From contig NC_083881.1 of assembly GCF_032452875.1 (NCBI RefSeq), positions 61,201,689 to 61,265,688 on the forward strand: a stretch of 64,000 nucleotides of DNA, read 5' to 3'. The stretch comes from Bos javanicus (lineage: Eukaryota; Chordata; Mammalia; Artiodactyla; Bovidae). Positions 11,860-22,690 of this stretch are shown piece by piece. The notes below the pieces were generated by a model that did no database searches, had not been told where the DNA came from, and saw only the letters and a list, made by a program, of their open reading frames with translations. The position numbers and the translations under genes are program-made. Within the stretch, counting starts at the first letter, position 1. Every line of letters begins with the position of its first letter.

Positions 11860-13160
11860 AACTCAGTGCTTTTTTATCGAATACAATATTATATATTACA
11901 GGTGTACAATATAGTAATTCACAGTTTTTAGAGGTTATACTCCATTTATAAAATATTTGCTTAATTTCTCATGTTGTATGTGTGATATCCTTTTTTAATT
12001 TTTTTTATTTTATATTGAATATAGTTCACTTACAACATTGTGTTAGTTTCAGGTGTACAGTAAAGTGATTCAGTTACATACGTATGCATGTATCTATTCT
12101 TTTTCTATATAGGTTATTAAAGAGTATTGAGTAGAGTTCCCTGTGCTCCACCCTTAGGTCCTTGTTGATTATTTTATATACAGTAGTATGTGTATGTTAA
12201 TCCTAGCCTTCTAATTTACCCCTTACCCTCACCTTTCCCCTTTGGTAACCACAAGTTTGTTTTCTAAGTCTGAGTCTATTTCTGTTTTGTAAATAAGTTG
12301 GTTTGTATCATTTTTCTAGATTCCACATGTGAGCAATATCATATGATGTTTGTCTTTGACTTCAGTTAGTATGATAGGTCCCTCCATATTGCTGCAAGTG
12401 GCATCATTTCGTTCTTTTGTATTATTCCATTGTGTGTGTGTATATCTGTGTGTGTGTGTGTGCTCGGTTGCACAGTCATGTCTGACTCTTTGCGTGTATA
12501 TATATATCATTATCTTTATCCATTCATCTGTCGTTGGACATTTAAGTTGCTTCTGTGTCTTGGCTCTTGTAAACCATGCTGCAATGAACATTGAGGTGCA
12601 TTTATCTTTTTGAATGAGAGTTTTCTCCAGATACTTGCCAAGGAATGGGATTACCGGATCCAAAAGCTTTCAAGTATAATTAGGTCCTCTTTGTTTATTT
12701 TTGTTTTTATTTTTATTACTGTAGGAGGTGGATCCAAAAAGATTTTGCTGCAATTTATGTCAAAGAGTGTTCCGCCTATGTTTCCCTCTTAAAGAGTTTT
12801 ATGGTATCCATTCTTAAATTTAGGTCTTTAATCCATTTTCAGTTTCTTTGGTGCATGGTGTTAGCGAATGTTCTAATTCCATTCTTTTGCACATAGCTAT
12901 CCAGTTTTTCCAGCACACTTATGAGGGGACTGTCTTCTCCATTGTACATTCTTGCCTCCTTTGTCACAAATTAACTGGCTGTAAGTGGGTGGGTTTATTT
13001 CTGGCCTGTCCATTCTATTCCATTTGACTGTGTGTAATTTTCTGTGAATCAGCAGTTTATGTAATTTGCCCATAAAAGTTTAGGGACTGTTTGTCATTTT
13101 CTTATTTGTGAATCCTTTTTTGTAAATTAGATATATTACATCTGTATTACTCTTTTCAAT
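11860..13160 (-). mobile_element. L1 3' end, reverse
   Basis: Typical L1 3' UTR and ORF2-end signatures on the minus strand: the 'ttaggtgtacagtaaagtgattcagttatac' type block, 'ccattcatctgtcgttggacatttaagttgcttc', and 'gctgcaatgaacattgaggtgcat'. A (TG)n stretch with a short Bov-like piece lies near 12432-12495. Confidence 0.75.
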
Positions 13161-13683
13161 CTCTTCTTGGTTTGTGGAATCTTTCATAAAACAGAAGTTA
13201 CTTAAAATAAGTGTTATCTTTTAAACTTACAAAACATTCTTATGGAATTCTTATTTAAAAAACATAGAATGTGTATTGTATCACTTAGTTTTTGTTTTAC
13301 CCTATCATGTTTTATTAATTTAGAACTTTTGAGAGAAAAGAATGGATGAGATTTTCTACTTTCTCTTCTGTTGATGTGTGTGTTGGTAGGGATGGTGGCA
13401 AGAGAATTTCCAGAAACATTTATTCCATTCTCTATATTTTCTTTCTTTATCACTGCTCATATTTTTATCCAAGTTTTTATTGAGAGCATACTAAGCACTT
13501 AAAACTTGGATAAATATATGAATGTATTAGTTTTAAAATGTCAAATCCTGGAAAATAATTTTATCAACAAAAAATGATTTTCTTTTGAATTAACCTCCTT
13601 TATATGACTGGTTGTGTGACATATGTTTATAATTCAGAGCTAGAACTTTGCTTCCACCTAACTCTGTGTATCCTTTACTGCAG
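13161..13683. other. SLC25A32 intron 1, 3' part
   Basis: AT-rich intron ending in the exon 2 acceptor. No repeat family recognised. Confidence 0.5.
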
Positions 13684-13834
13684 TGAGTGACGGATTGGAA
13701 TTGAGACCAAAATATAAAGGAATTTTGCATTGCTTGACCACCATTTGGAAACTTGATGGACTACGGGGACTTTACCAAGGAGTAACCCCAAATGTGTGGG
13801 GTGCAGGTTTATCCTGGGGACTCTACTTTTTTTT
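13684..13834 (+). CDS. SLC25A32: SLC25A32 exon 2 (mitochondrial folate carrier)
   Basis: SLC25A32 is a six-helix carrier of the mitochondrial inner membrane that imports folate; FAD transport has also been proposed. This is the first coding exon in the window. It follows a CAG acceptor and ends before GTGAGT. It finishes a split Val codon, then reads SDGLELRPKYKGILHCL and on through the matrix helix and second membrane helix of carrier repeat 1 (WGAGLSWGLYFF). The first carrier signature (PLDLVK in relatives) belongs to exon 1, which I cannot find upstream, so the gene is 5'-partial here. Exons 2-7 total 797 coding bases (264 whole residues and a stop) against about 315 residues in mammals, leaving roughly 50 residues for exon 1. 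The frame is intact through all six exons. Confidence 0.95.
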
Positions 13835-14548
13835 GTGAGTAGCTCTGGGAGATTTTACAGTTGTAAATAAAAAGGAATTTTTGTTTTTAATTATTTTTTA
13901 AAAAATCAGTTGGTGAAGCAAAATGGTCATTTAAGCAGTTTCTCTGACTTCAAGTGTTAGGAAGCATAGAATGCCTTATTAGTCTCATTTTCTGTAAGCT
14001 TCAATCATTTATCAGAGGCATTTGGTTTGGGGAAAAGTTCTTAATAGGAAGAAGGTAAAAGGATGAGATGGACACTCTTGCAGAAACCATTTCTGTGAGA
14101 TGAATCAGGAAGGTGGCTTCCCAAAATACATGTGATTCATACTGAAGTTGAAAGAGCAGAAGTGGACAGATCTTGCAGCCCTCATCAGAACATGTATCAC
14201 AGGACAGCACTTTGGGAAAAGAAAGTCAAAACCAGTGCATGACTGAAAGAGTCTTGAGGCATGTTTCTTCTTATTTCCTGTTTGACCTGCTCCTTCATCT
14301 TCAAAGCTCGTTCATTTCCTCACTCCTTTACTGACATCACGATTTGTTATACCCGCCAGTGGATGCTTACTGAAGAAGCCACAGGCAGTGCCTGTGGCAG
14401 CCACATTCAAGTTACTGAGTGTTCAAGGGTGAGGAAACAAAGTGTTATAACCCTGAGGTGGAGGAGCGTGTGCTGCCCTGAGCTTGCCTCTGATGCTTGA
14501 AACTGAATCCATGAATGGGGAGGCTTTTGTTTAATACATGGCATTTTA
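13835..14548. other. SLC25A32 intron 2, 5' part
   Basis: Intronic DNA. Open frames at 14210-14001 (-) and 14261-14500 (+) show no domain or codon signal. Confidence 0.5.
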
Positions 14549-15172
14549 GGGAAACATCAGTTCAGTTCAGTTCAGTCACTCAGTTGTGTCCAACTCTTTG
14601 TGACCCCGTGAACTGCAGCATGCCAGGCCTCCCTGTCCATCACCAACTCCCGGAGTTCACTCAAACTCATGTCCATTTAGTCAGTGATGCCATCCAACCA
14701 TCTCATCCTCTGTCATCCCCTTCTCCTCTCGCCTTCAATCTTTCCCAGCATCAGGGTCTTTTCAAATGAGTCAACTCTTCGTATCAGGTGGCCAAAGCAT
14801 TAGAGTTTCAGCTTCAACATCAGTCCTTCCAATGAGCATTCAGGACTGATTTCCTTTAGGATGGACTGGTTGGATCTCCTTGCAGTCCAAGGGACTCTCA
14901 GGAGACTTCTCCAGCACCACAGTTCAAAAGCATCAATTCTTTGGTGCTCAGCTTTCTCACAGCCATACATGACCACTGGAAAAACCATAGCCTTGACTAG
15001 ACGGACCTTTGTTGGCAAAGTACTGTCTCTGGTTTTTAACATGCTGTCTAGGTTGGTCATAACTTTTCTTCCAAAGAGCAAGTGTATTTTTGTCTCATGG
15101 CTGCAGTCACCATCTGCAGTGATTTTGGAGCCCCAGAAAATAAAGTTAGCCACTGTTTCCACTGTTTCTCCT
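14549..15172 (-). mobile_element. BovB 3' fragment in SLC25A32 intron 2
   Basis: BovB 3' end on the minus strand, from the ACTGAACTGAACTGA tail to about 620 bases inside. The frame 15162-14800 is a piece of the RT thumb and C-terminal region (VKAMVFPVVMYGC, RIDAFELWCWRSLLRVPW). It is opposite in strand to the gene. Confidence 0.9.
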
Positions 15173-16099
15173 GATATATTTGCCTTTTCCTCTTTTGTGT
15201 CCTGTAGTTTACCTTATCTCTTATAATCTTATGGCAGTATCCAAACCAACCTTAAAATGTTTTGTAAGTGAACGCAAAATAAAAACCAGCCTTAATATTG
15301 TTTAAATATTTTTCTTATTTTCAGTTGTAAGGAATGCTTAGATGGGTGAAACCGTATGTATAAAATTTATTGTGTTAATAACTTTAGAGTTGTGTGGATT
15401 CTTTAAACAGTTTGTAAGGGCAAGCCATGTAAGGTTTAATGTGTTGAAATCATCATATAATAAAACAATATACTTGTTTTATGATGAAATGGATTGGTCA
15501 AGTTTGGAAAGATTTATTTAGTTGAAGTCGTCTTCCTGGAAGAAGATAGAAATTGGAGTTAGAGAAAAAAGGAGATTGATAACTCCCTTAACTCAGAAGT
15601 ATTTTGTGGCTGTTTTCTGCCAAGTAAAGCAGAAATGTCAGTGTTTCATTCAAGTGTGGCTAAACTAACCAGGTCTTCCCATCCACTTCCCATCACTTTA
15701 CTCATGCTCCTGTTTCCCCATACCGGTTTCTCCATACTTGGCTGCACCTGTTTCTCCATACCTGGCTCAGTGCTGCCTCCTCCACAGAGCCTTCTCTGAT
15801 CAGTAGTAATTTCTGAATCTCTCATGATATCATCTGTGTTTTCTTTTGTTATGATTAACAGTTGAGTGTGTGGTGAAAATATTTTACATATGTATTGCCA
15901 GCCTTCCATATTTGGGGGGAGAGATGGTGTTGTCTTCCAGTAAACCCATTATTTGAGAAAGGTCTAATTTTGTAGTTGGATTATGCATTGACTTCTACTT
16001 TTTGGATATTGTTAAATTACCCACAGTTGAAAATGGTATTTCCTGCTTTGTGACTCCCATTCAAATATTTATCCAGGTGTTTTTGTTTTATTCTTCCAG
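15173..16099. other. SLC25A32 intron 2, 3' part
   Basis: AT-rich, with a stretch at about 15650-15880 that looks like an old MIR or L2 piece ('cacagagccttctctgatca'). No gene. Confidence 0.4.
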
Positions 16100-16185
16100 T
16101 TACAATGCCATCAAGTCATATAAGACAGAAGGCAGAGCTGAACGGTTAGAGGCAACAGAATATCTCATCTCAGCTGCTGAAGCTG
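16100..16185 (+). CDS. SLC25A32: SLC25A32 exon 3
   Basis: The exon lies between TTCTTCCAG and GTAAGG. It completes the Phe codon split from exon 2 and reads YNAIKSYKTEGRAERLEAT then EYLISAAEAG, with the last Gly codon split. This is the loop between carrier repeats 1 and 2 and the start of the third membrane helix. The 86-base length and phase join exactly to exons 2 and 4. Confidence 0.95.
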
Positions 16186-16640
16186 GTAAGGCGGTGTGTG
16201 AAATATAAAACATCAGCTTCCAACTTGGTGTTCACTTTTGTTCTTTATTTGCCTTTTTCCCTGTGAACATCTGAGTTTAAATATGCTCCTCTAACTATGC
16301 TAATCAGTTATCACATGAAATTTCTTAGAAGGCAGGTATACTCATGGATTACCCTGAGTAGATTTCAAGAATTTTACTTAGCACAAAGGATATAACATTT
16401 AGAGTGCTTATGACTCTGATTTAAGATGATTTGATAGAGTGTTCTTCAATTAAAGTATGATTTCAATCTTCAAATTAAACAATTTAGTAGCCTTGTTTAA
16501 TTGCCTCGTGTATGTATAATATTCAGACTTATGGGGGTGCTCAGGGGTTGTACCTACACCTGTAAGATGTGGTCCCTTAGGCACAGGGTTAATGAATGGG
16601 ACTTATGAGTCCTGCTTTGACACCTTGATATCTTGGTGGT
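16186..16640. other. SLC25A32 intron 3, 5' part
   Basis: No repeat or coding signal recognised. Confidence 0.45.
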
Positions 16641-16765
16641 TTGGGGGTTGGCGGGGGGAGTAGGAACATCATGTCACGCCACGCAGTCTGTGAGCACTTA
16701 GTTCCCCCACCAGGTGTAAAAGCGCTGAGTCCTAATCACTGGACCATCAGGAAATTTCCCCACCC
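16641..16765 (-). mobile_element. tRNA-Glu-type SINE fragment, reverse
   Basis: Ends in 'cctaatcactggaccatcaggaaatttccc', the minus-strand form of the ruminant/cetacean tRNA-Glu SINE head (consensus CTGGACCACCAGGGAAGTCCC). Confidence 0.6.
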
Positions 16766-16794
16766 TGGTTTCTTAATGTTTACTGAATGTTTAC

Positions 16795-16935
16795 TAAAAT
16801 TTTTAAATTTTAGATTTATTTTTTAATTGAAGGGTAATTGCTCTACAGAATTTTGTTGGTTTCTGCCAAACCTCAACTTGAATCAGCCATAGGTATACAT
16901 AGGTCCCCTCCCTCTTGAACCTCCCTTCCTTGTTT
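16795..16935 (-). mobile_element. L1 3' UTR fragment, reverse
   Basis: Short block 'aattgctctacagaattttgttggtttctgccaaac.. atcagccataggtatacatag', the typical ruminant L1 3' UTR on the minus strand. Confidence 0.65.
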
Positions 16936-17523
16936 ACTGATTGATTTTTTATGGCAAGAATTATCTTGCTCATTTATTTATAAACTTGTCACTTTCTGTA
17001 AAGAATGTAAATATTACTTTTGTCTTTATGTAGTTGGGTTTGAGGAAGATTGTGGTGCAGTTGAGGTGGGTATATGTGTACACATGCACAGATGGCTGAG
17101 ATGCTGGTTTCCTGGTCCTTTTCCCCAGGCTTCAGTCCCTCTGGCTTGTACTGTGTCCTCCTCTTAAGCGTCTGTATCTCTTCATCAGCGTCTGCTTCCC
17201 AGGACCTCCATCCATTCTCCACACCTGGTTTAGGAGCCAGGACATCTTTGTTGTCCTCACACCTCTCAAAGGGAGTGTTTTACATTTTATCTCCTTTTAA
17301 ATTTACTTCTAACTACATGGAGGACTTTTTAAGACCACCAAAAACTATGTCTATCCATTTGTTAACCCTAGGTCTGTGCCTCAGAAACCACATCTTACAC
17401 TTGTAGGCACCACCCCCAAGCACCCCCCATTCTTTATATAAACAGACTGTTCTTAATTCGGATTGTCAGAAGTGAGAAAGTATCTGTATGCTGAGTAATA
17501 ATAGTATTTAAATCTGATTTCAG
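16936..17523. other. SLC25A32 intron 3, 3' part
   Basis: No family named. The open frames on both strands at 16989-17406 lack any domain. Confidence 0.45.
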
Positions 17524-17684
17524 GAGCCATGACCCTCTGCATCACCAACCCACTATGGGTAACAAAAACTCGCCTTATGTTACAGTACGATAGTGTTGTT
17601 AATGCTTCACAGCGGCAATATAAAGGAATGTTTGATACGCTTGTGAAAATATATAAGTATGAAGGTGTGCGTGGATTGTATAAG
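17524..17684 (+). CDS. SLC25A32: SLC25A32 exon 4
   Basis: The exon starts after TTTCAG and ends before GTAATA. It encodes AMTLCITNPLWVTKTRLMLQ and continues to GVRGLYK. PLWVTK is the second-repeat carrier signature; Trp in place of the usual acidic residue is a known trait of the folate/FAD carrier group. The 161 bases finish a split Gly codon and end in phase 0. Reading past the donor meets a stop within a few codons, which supports the splice site. Confidence 0.96.
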
Positions 17685-17769
17685 GTAATAAACTATCATC
17701 AACATATTTCTAAATAGCTGACAATTGTAATTTCCCTTGGCTCTGTTGTCTGAGTTCTGAATGACCTGT

Positions 17770-18279
17770 CAGTCAGTTCAGTCACTCAGTCACGTCCGAC
17801 TCTTTGCGACCCCATGAATCGGAGCACGCCAGGCCTCCCTGTCCATCACCAACTTCCAGAGTTTACCCAAACTCATGTCCATCAAGTCGGTGATGCATCC
17901 AGCCGTCTCATCCTCTGTTATCCCCTTCTCCTCCTCCCCCAATCCCTCCCAGCATCAGGGTCTTTTCCAGTGAGTCAGCTCTTCACATCAGGTGGCCAAA
18001 GTATTGGAGTTTCAGCTTTAGCATCAGTCCTTTCAATGAACACTCAGGACTGATCTCCTTTAGGATGGACTGGTTGGATCTCCTTGCAGTCCAAGGGACT
18101 CTCAAGAGTCTTCTCCAACACCACACTTCAAAAGCATCAATTCTTCGGCGCTCAGCTTTCTTCACAGTCCAACTCTCACATCCATACATGACCAATGGAA
18201 AAACCAAAGCCTTGACTAGACGGACCTTTGTTGGCAAAGTAATGTCTCTGCTTTTGAATATGCTATCTAGGTTGGTCAT
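17770..18279 (-). mobile_element. BovB 3' fragment in SLC25A32 intron 4
   Basis: A 510-bp 5'-truncated BovB with a 10-bp target duplication AATGACCTGT at 17760-17769 and 18280-18289. The minus frame keeps the RT C-terminal part (LDSIFKSRDITLPTKVRLVK and on). Confidence 0.94.
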
Positions 18280-18552
18280 AATGACCTGTAATCAGTCCTG
18301 AGAAGAAGCCAAATTTAGGCAAAGAACAATTTATGAAAACTGAAGTCTGCATTGAAATTGTACTTTAAACCATTGTCCTCATTACCAAAAGTAGTATCAT
18401 GACACTGGTGGGTGAGAAGCACTGTTTAAAACTTTGAATGACCATTTCTCTAAGTCACACGTTGAGGTCACCCGTTCCTTACTCCCCTCCCCGTAAGCTG
18501 TGGTCCTTTGGAAACTTGGTTAGTTTAGCCTTTTTTTCTTTATCTTTTTTAG

Positions 18553-18666
18553 GGGTTTATTCCTGGGTTGTTTGGAACATCACATGGTGCTCTTCAGTTT
18601 ATGGCATATGAATTATTGAAGTTGAAATACAACCAACATATCAATAGATTACCAGAAGCACAATTG
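18553..18666 (+). CDS. SLC25A32: SLC25A32 exon 5
   Basis: A 38-codon phase-0 exon between a T-rich tract ending TTTTTTAG and the donor GTAAGA. It reads GFIPGLFGTSHGALQFMAYE and then LLKLKYNQHINRLPEAQL. This is the end of carrier repeat 2, with the fourth membrane helix (GTSHGALQFMAYELL), and the linker to repeat 3. Confidence 0.96.
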
Positions 18667-18976
18667 GTAAGATGAATTTGAAAAAAAAAAAATTGGTATT
18701 TACTTTTATGGGCATTTAATAGATGGAAATTTTATCATGCTTAGTAGTATTGCTATGATAATGAGTACCAACTTGGCCACTAATTTAATTTATAGCTAAA
18801 TACTTTATAGGCTAATGACACATAAATGTTAAAAATAGAGCAGATAAATGTTAAAAACAGAGTTTGTGTTAAGAGAGGAAACCAGTTTTCACTTATGGAT
18901 CCACTTCAGTGTTTTCCCATTTTATTTTTAAAGAAATTCCATCTAAAAAAAAAAATGTCTTATATTGTCATTTTAG

Positions 18977-19122
18977 AGCACAGTAGAATATATATCGGTT
19001 GCAGCACTATCCAAAATATTTGCTGTGGCAGCAACATACCCTTACCAGGTTATAAGAGCTCGTCTGCAAGATCAGCACATGTTTTACAATGGTGTATTGG
19101 ATGTTATGACAAAGACATGGAG
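18977..19122 (+). CDS. SLC25A32: SLC25A32 exon 6
   Basis: The exon lies between TTTTAG and GTAAGA, after a short intron of 310 bases. It reads STVEYISVAALSKIFAVAAT, then the third-repeat signature YPYQVIRARLQ, and ends in a split Arg codon after MTKTW. Helix 5 of the carrier is here. The 146-base length keeps the frame into exon 7. Confidence 0.96.
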
Positions 19123-19827
19123 GTAAGAGCACGTGTATGTTAGAATGGCTCTTAGGAGGTACCTTATAAATCTTATCCAACTGACGTTAGTTTTATAGCA
19201 AAGACCATGTCTGTGGTGAAGACATGGCTGATGGCTCCTTCCTGAACATATCCCATTTACTATGTGAGACTTGACTTCATTTGTAAAATTTGAATTTCTG
19301 TGTTAACAGAGTTGTTTATAAAAATCAAATGAGATATGTGAAAGTGCTTTGACAAATTAAATTTTAGGTGTTGTAAACTACTTGGATGGCATTGAGCATA
19401 GGGAGTCATAAAAAAAACCTAATTTAATATAATTAAGAAGGCTCCACATCTCTACTGGTATCAGGACTTTTGCAAGTAACTTGTTTCTGTATGTGGAAGA
19501 GATGCTTGGTCTTCAGTATGGGAATCCTTAAACTGTTATAGGTAGACATCCCCATGTTTCTTTTTAATTCTAAAAGGTCAGAACAGAATATTCAGCATTT
19601 CAATTCAGTTCACTTCAGTAAATCTGTATTGAGAACCTAAGTGAAAAGTTTCAAGGCCGTATTCCAACCATAGGCATGAAGGAAATAAAGTTTTATTTTT
19701 GTGTGTGCTGTTTTTAGTATTGTCTAGATACCCCACATCCAAGGTAAGAGAAACCCAAGTAAGATGGTAGGTGTTGCAAGAGGGCATCAGAGGGCAGACA
19801 TACTGAAACCATAATCACAGAAAACTA
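19123..19827. other. SLC25A32 intron 6, 5' part
   Basis: AT-rich intron with no recognised repeat beyond a short 'ttcagttcacttcag' stretch near 19600. No gene. Confidence 0.45.
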
Positions 19828-20312
19828 GTCAATCTAATCACACTAGGACCACAGCCTTGTCTAACTCAATGAAATTAAGCCATGTCCTGTGGGGCCACCC
19901 AAGACAGGCGGGCATGGTGGAGAGGTCTGACAGAATGTGGTCCACTGGAGAAGGGAATGGCAAACCACTTCAGTATTCTTGCCTTGAGAACCCCATGAAC
20001 AGTATGAAAAGGCAAAATGATAGGATACTGAAAGAGGAGCTCCCCAGGTTGGTAGGTGCCCAATATGCTACTGGAGATTGGTGGAGAAATAACTCCAGAA
20101 AGAATGAAGGGATGGAGCCAAAGCTGGGAGGAATTGGGGGCAGGAGGAAAAGGGGGCAACAGAGGATGAGGTGGCTGGATGGCATCACCAACTCGATGGA
20201 CGTGAGTTTGAGTGAACTCCGGGAGTTGGTGATGGACAGGGAGGCCTGGCATGCTACGATTCATAGGGTCGCAAGGAGTCGGACACGACTGAGCAACTGA
20301 ACTGAACTGAGC
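19828..20312 (+). mobile_element. BovB reduced to its 5' UTR plus 3' end
   Basis: The first 300 bases are BovB 5' UTR ('gaccacagccttgtctaactcaatg', 'gacagaatgtggtccactgg', 'ggatggagccaaagc'). They are joined near 20128 directly to the 3' end ('ctgggaggaattgggggcagg' to ACTGAACTGAACTGAG). About 2.7 kb between them, holding the whole coding region, is missing. It lies in SLC25A32 intron 6, in sense orientation. The 5' UTR identification is from memory of the BovB consensus. Confidence 0.8.
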
Positions 20313-20670
20313 ATTTATCTATGAAATGTTTAATGCTTGTGTTAGGTCAGTTAATACTCCTATATGTTCATATACTTAAAGGCATCTGGAAGATGGTTAT
20401 GATTAAAGCGCTTTTTAGTTCATCTTGAGGTGTCCCTGCCCTCTCTTCCTCATTCCCACAAAAGGCATTGTAAGCCCTACGAATGGTTCATAAACTGTTA
20501 CTTCAGGACATTGAAAACATGAACTCAAATCCCAGAGGTTTGAATGCTGGCTCTGCACCCTGTCTGCTAAACTTCTGTGTCTTCAGACTAGTTCTGTAGG
20601 AAATTAAGTGTGTATGTGTGTGTATATATATATATATATTTTTTTTTTCTTTTTCCCTCTCTCTCTAAAG
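20313..20670. other. SLC25A32 intron 6, 3' part
   Basis: Intron end with a (TG)n-(TA)n microsatellite at about 20607-20640 running into the exon 7 pyrimidine tract. Confidence 0.6.
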
Positions 20671-20809
20671 GAAAGAAGGCATCAGTGGATTTTACAAAGG
20701 GATTGCCCCCAATTTGATTCGAGTGACTCCAGCCTGCTGTATTACCTTTGTGGTATATGAAAATGTCTCACATTTTTTACTTGGCCTTAGAAAAGACGAC
20801 ATAAACTAA
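20671..20809 (+). CDS. SLC25A32: SLC25A32 exon 7 with stop codon
   Basis: The acceptor is a long pyrimidine tract ending TCTCTAAAG. The exon completes the split Arg and reads KEGISGFYKGIAPNLIRVTP, then ACCITFVVYENVSHFLLGL, covering the matrix helix and sixth membrane helix of repeat 3, and ends at TAA. The last residues, RKDDIN, differ from the Glu/Lys/Arg-rich ending I recall for human, but the tail after helix 6 is poorly conserved. Just upstream, at about 20607-20650, a (TG)n-(TA)n run merges into the pyrimidine tract, so this acceptor adjoins a length-variable microsatellite. Confidence 0.95.
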
Positions 20810-22085
20810 GAGAAGATAATTACATCTGCCCAAGGCAGCAACATGCTCCTTTGTATTTGAGACGTAAAACTCAGAAGATTACTGCACAGCAACATGGCTC
20901 ATAATCAAACTTGGTGTATAATCATTAGAAGTCACAGAACAGCTCAGTCTTCACTATGTTTTTCTGCTTTTGCCTTCCCCATGGGTATGGGACTTGGCTA
21001 CCTCTCCCTGAAATGGCTGCCAGCAACATAACAGTAAAATTGACACCAAGTGGAGAATTTCGCAAATTTTCTCCATTTCATTGTCCAAGTAGAAGCTGAT
21101 TTGCAGCATTTGCTGGATGGATTTGAAGAATGCACTGCTTTTTCTGAACTCATTTGCCTGGATTGGCTTTAAAAATCAACCTCTGTGCAATAGCAAGAAA
21201 ATGGCCTCTTAAAAGATGTCATTGATATTTGAAGAGTAAATTAAACGTTAAAGATTTACTGTGAAAGATATTCCCCAAATCCTGACCATTTTTGAATTGG
21301 GAAAGTTTGGTGGGGGGAAAATAAATCCTCCATAAATGTGCTTTAGTTTTAATTCAGCTGGAATGCATTTGAAGTTTGAAAAATTCAAGAAGTTATATAC
21401 TTCTTTTACTTTGAGAAATATCTGACTTGTGTTGTCATTCCATCACTACTTTTTTCCCAGAGGCTGGTTTCATAATTTAAAATGTAATTCTGGATCCCAC
21501 TATTATTTTTTGGCATAGATACTTACTGTCTTTTTATTTATAAAATCAGAACAAAATCGGGCAGTATCAGCCGTTATTTAGCCTTCCTGACCATAAATCA
21601 GTAGCTAATAGATAAACTTATATAGATACTAGATGATTGGGGGTATATTTGTTGACAAACTGAAAATGAAAAGTTTTAACTTTCACTTCAGATTTCAGAT
21701 GTGTGGTTTCAGATCCCAAATAATTGATCAATCTACATTGGTTGCTCAAAGTCAGGTTTAATACAGATTACTCTAAAGGCCATTCTTGATTTTGAGTTAT
21801 TGTAATTGTCTATAAAGGCCTCTGCCCCAAAAGGATGCCAGAATGATCCAAATGTCAACAAATATACCCTCAATCATCTAGTATCTATATAAGGGGACCT
21901 ATTAGCTACTCCAGTAAGTAATTTTTATTTACATATGAATGCTTTTTTGCACTACCATCTATTTGTTGTAAATAAAATATTGTGGTTTTCAAAGCCATAT
22001 TTAAATGGTTCTTGGAAAAGAGGTCTATTTTTTATATTTTAAAAATGGCTTTGTTTTAAAAATAAAGATGAAATGATCAGTACTT
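20810..22085 (+). other. SLC25A32: SLC25A32 3' UTR
   Basis: This is non-coding DNA after the SLC25A32 stop. AATAAA signals are visible at 21320-21325, 21971-21976 and 22061-22066. The last two suit a transcript ending near 22.0-22.09 kb; which is used cannot be told from sequence. No SINE or LINE is recognisable, unlike the surrounding DNA, which fits an exon under constraint. It contains the 58-bp inverted repeat listed separately. Confidence 0.75.
21600..21910. repeat. 58-bp inverted repeat in the SLC25A32 3' UTR
   Basis: The arm at 21600-21657 and the arm at 21853-21910 are reverse complements over all 58 positions with about five mismatches, four of them in one 6-base block. The loop is 195 bases. 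The arms could be terminal inverted repeats of an old DNA transposon, although I see no target duplication or known family terminus. Either way the mRNA could fold into a long stem here. Confidence 0.85.
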
Positions 22086-22204
22086 AGTTGTATTTACTTT
22101 GTTATATGCAGAGAAATGCATTATAAATGTGATGTATTTTCCTACTTTTGAATTAAACTATAATTCATATAAAATCCTGATAGTAGTCCCTGTATGGAAA
22201 GACA

Positions 22205-22690
22205 AGTTGGGTTGGCATTTGGGATTTTAGAGGTAGTGTCATTTGAATGCCTCCTGTGTACCCCTAAATTAATAAGGCATAATTCCTGTTCTCTAAGGGC
22301 ATACAGACTTGCAGGATGAATCAGCATTAAACAACTACAGTTCTAGATTAAGAACATGGAAGATTTCTACAAACCCTGCAAGAGTTCCGAGCATTCATTC
22401 CCTTTGAACAATGGTTACAGCACCCCTTGCTGCTCTGTGCCATCCATGTATGCTGCCGCACATGAGGATGGAGCATTGAGTGAGCTGCACAACATTCCTG
22501 CCTTTAGGGAACGCTCATTTTTGTGAGTGATCAAAATATGCATAATACAATTTCAGATATTAAATGCTAGAAGTAACTAAGGAATAGTGGGAATAGCATT
22601 GCTATGTCACGTAGGCCGGTTGAGGTCGGGAAAGGTCTCTTTGAGGAGGTAGTATTTGAAACATTGACATAAGTGAGGAAGCAAGTCACC
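22205..22690 (+). mobile_element. Probable L2 fragments
   Basis: Two pieces ('cctcctgtgtacccctaaattaat.. gttctctaagggcatacagacttg' and 'cctgcctttagggaacgctca.. ggtctctttgaggaggtagtatttgaaacattgac') resemble the L2 3' region, interrupted near 22330-22440. Diverged. Confidence 0.5.
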
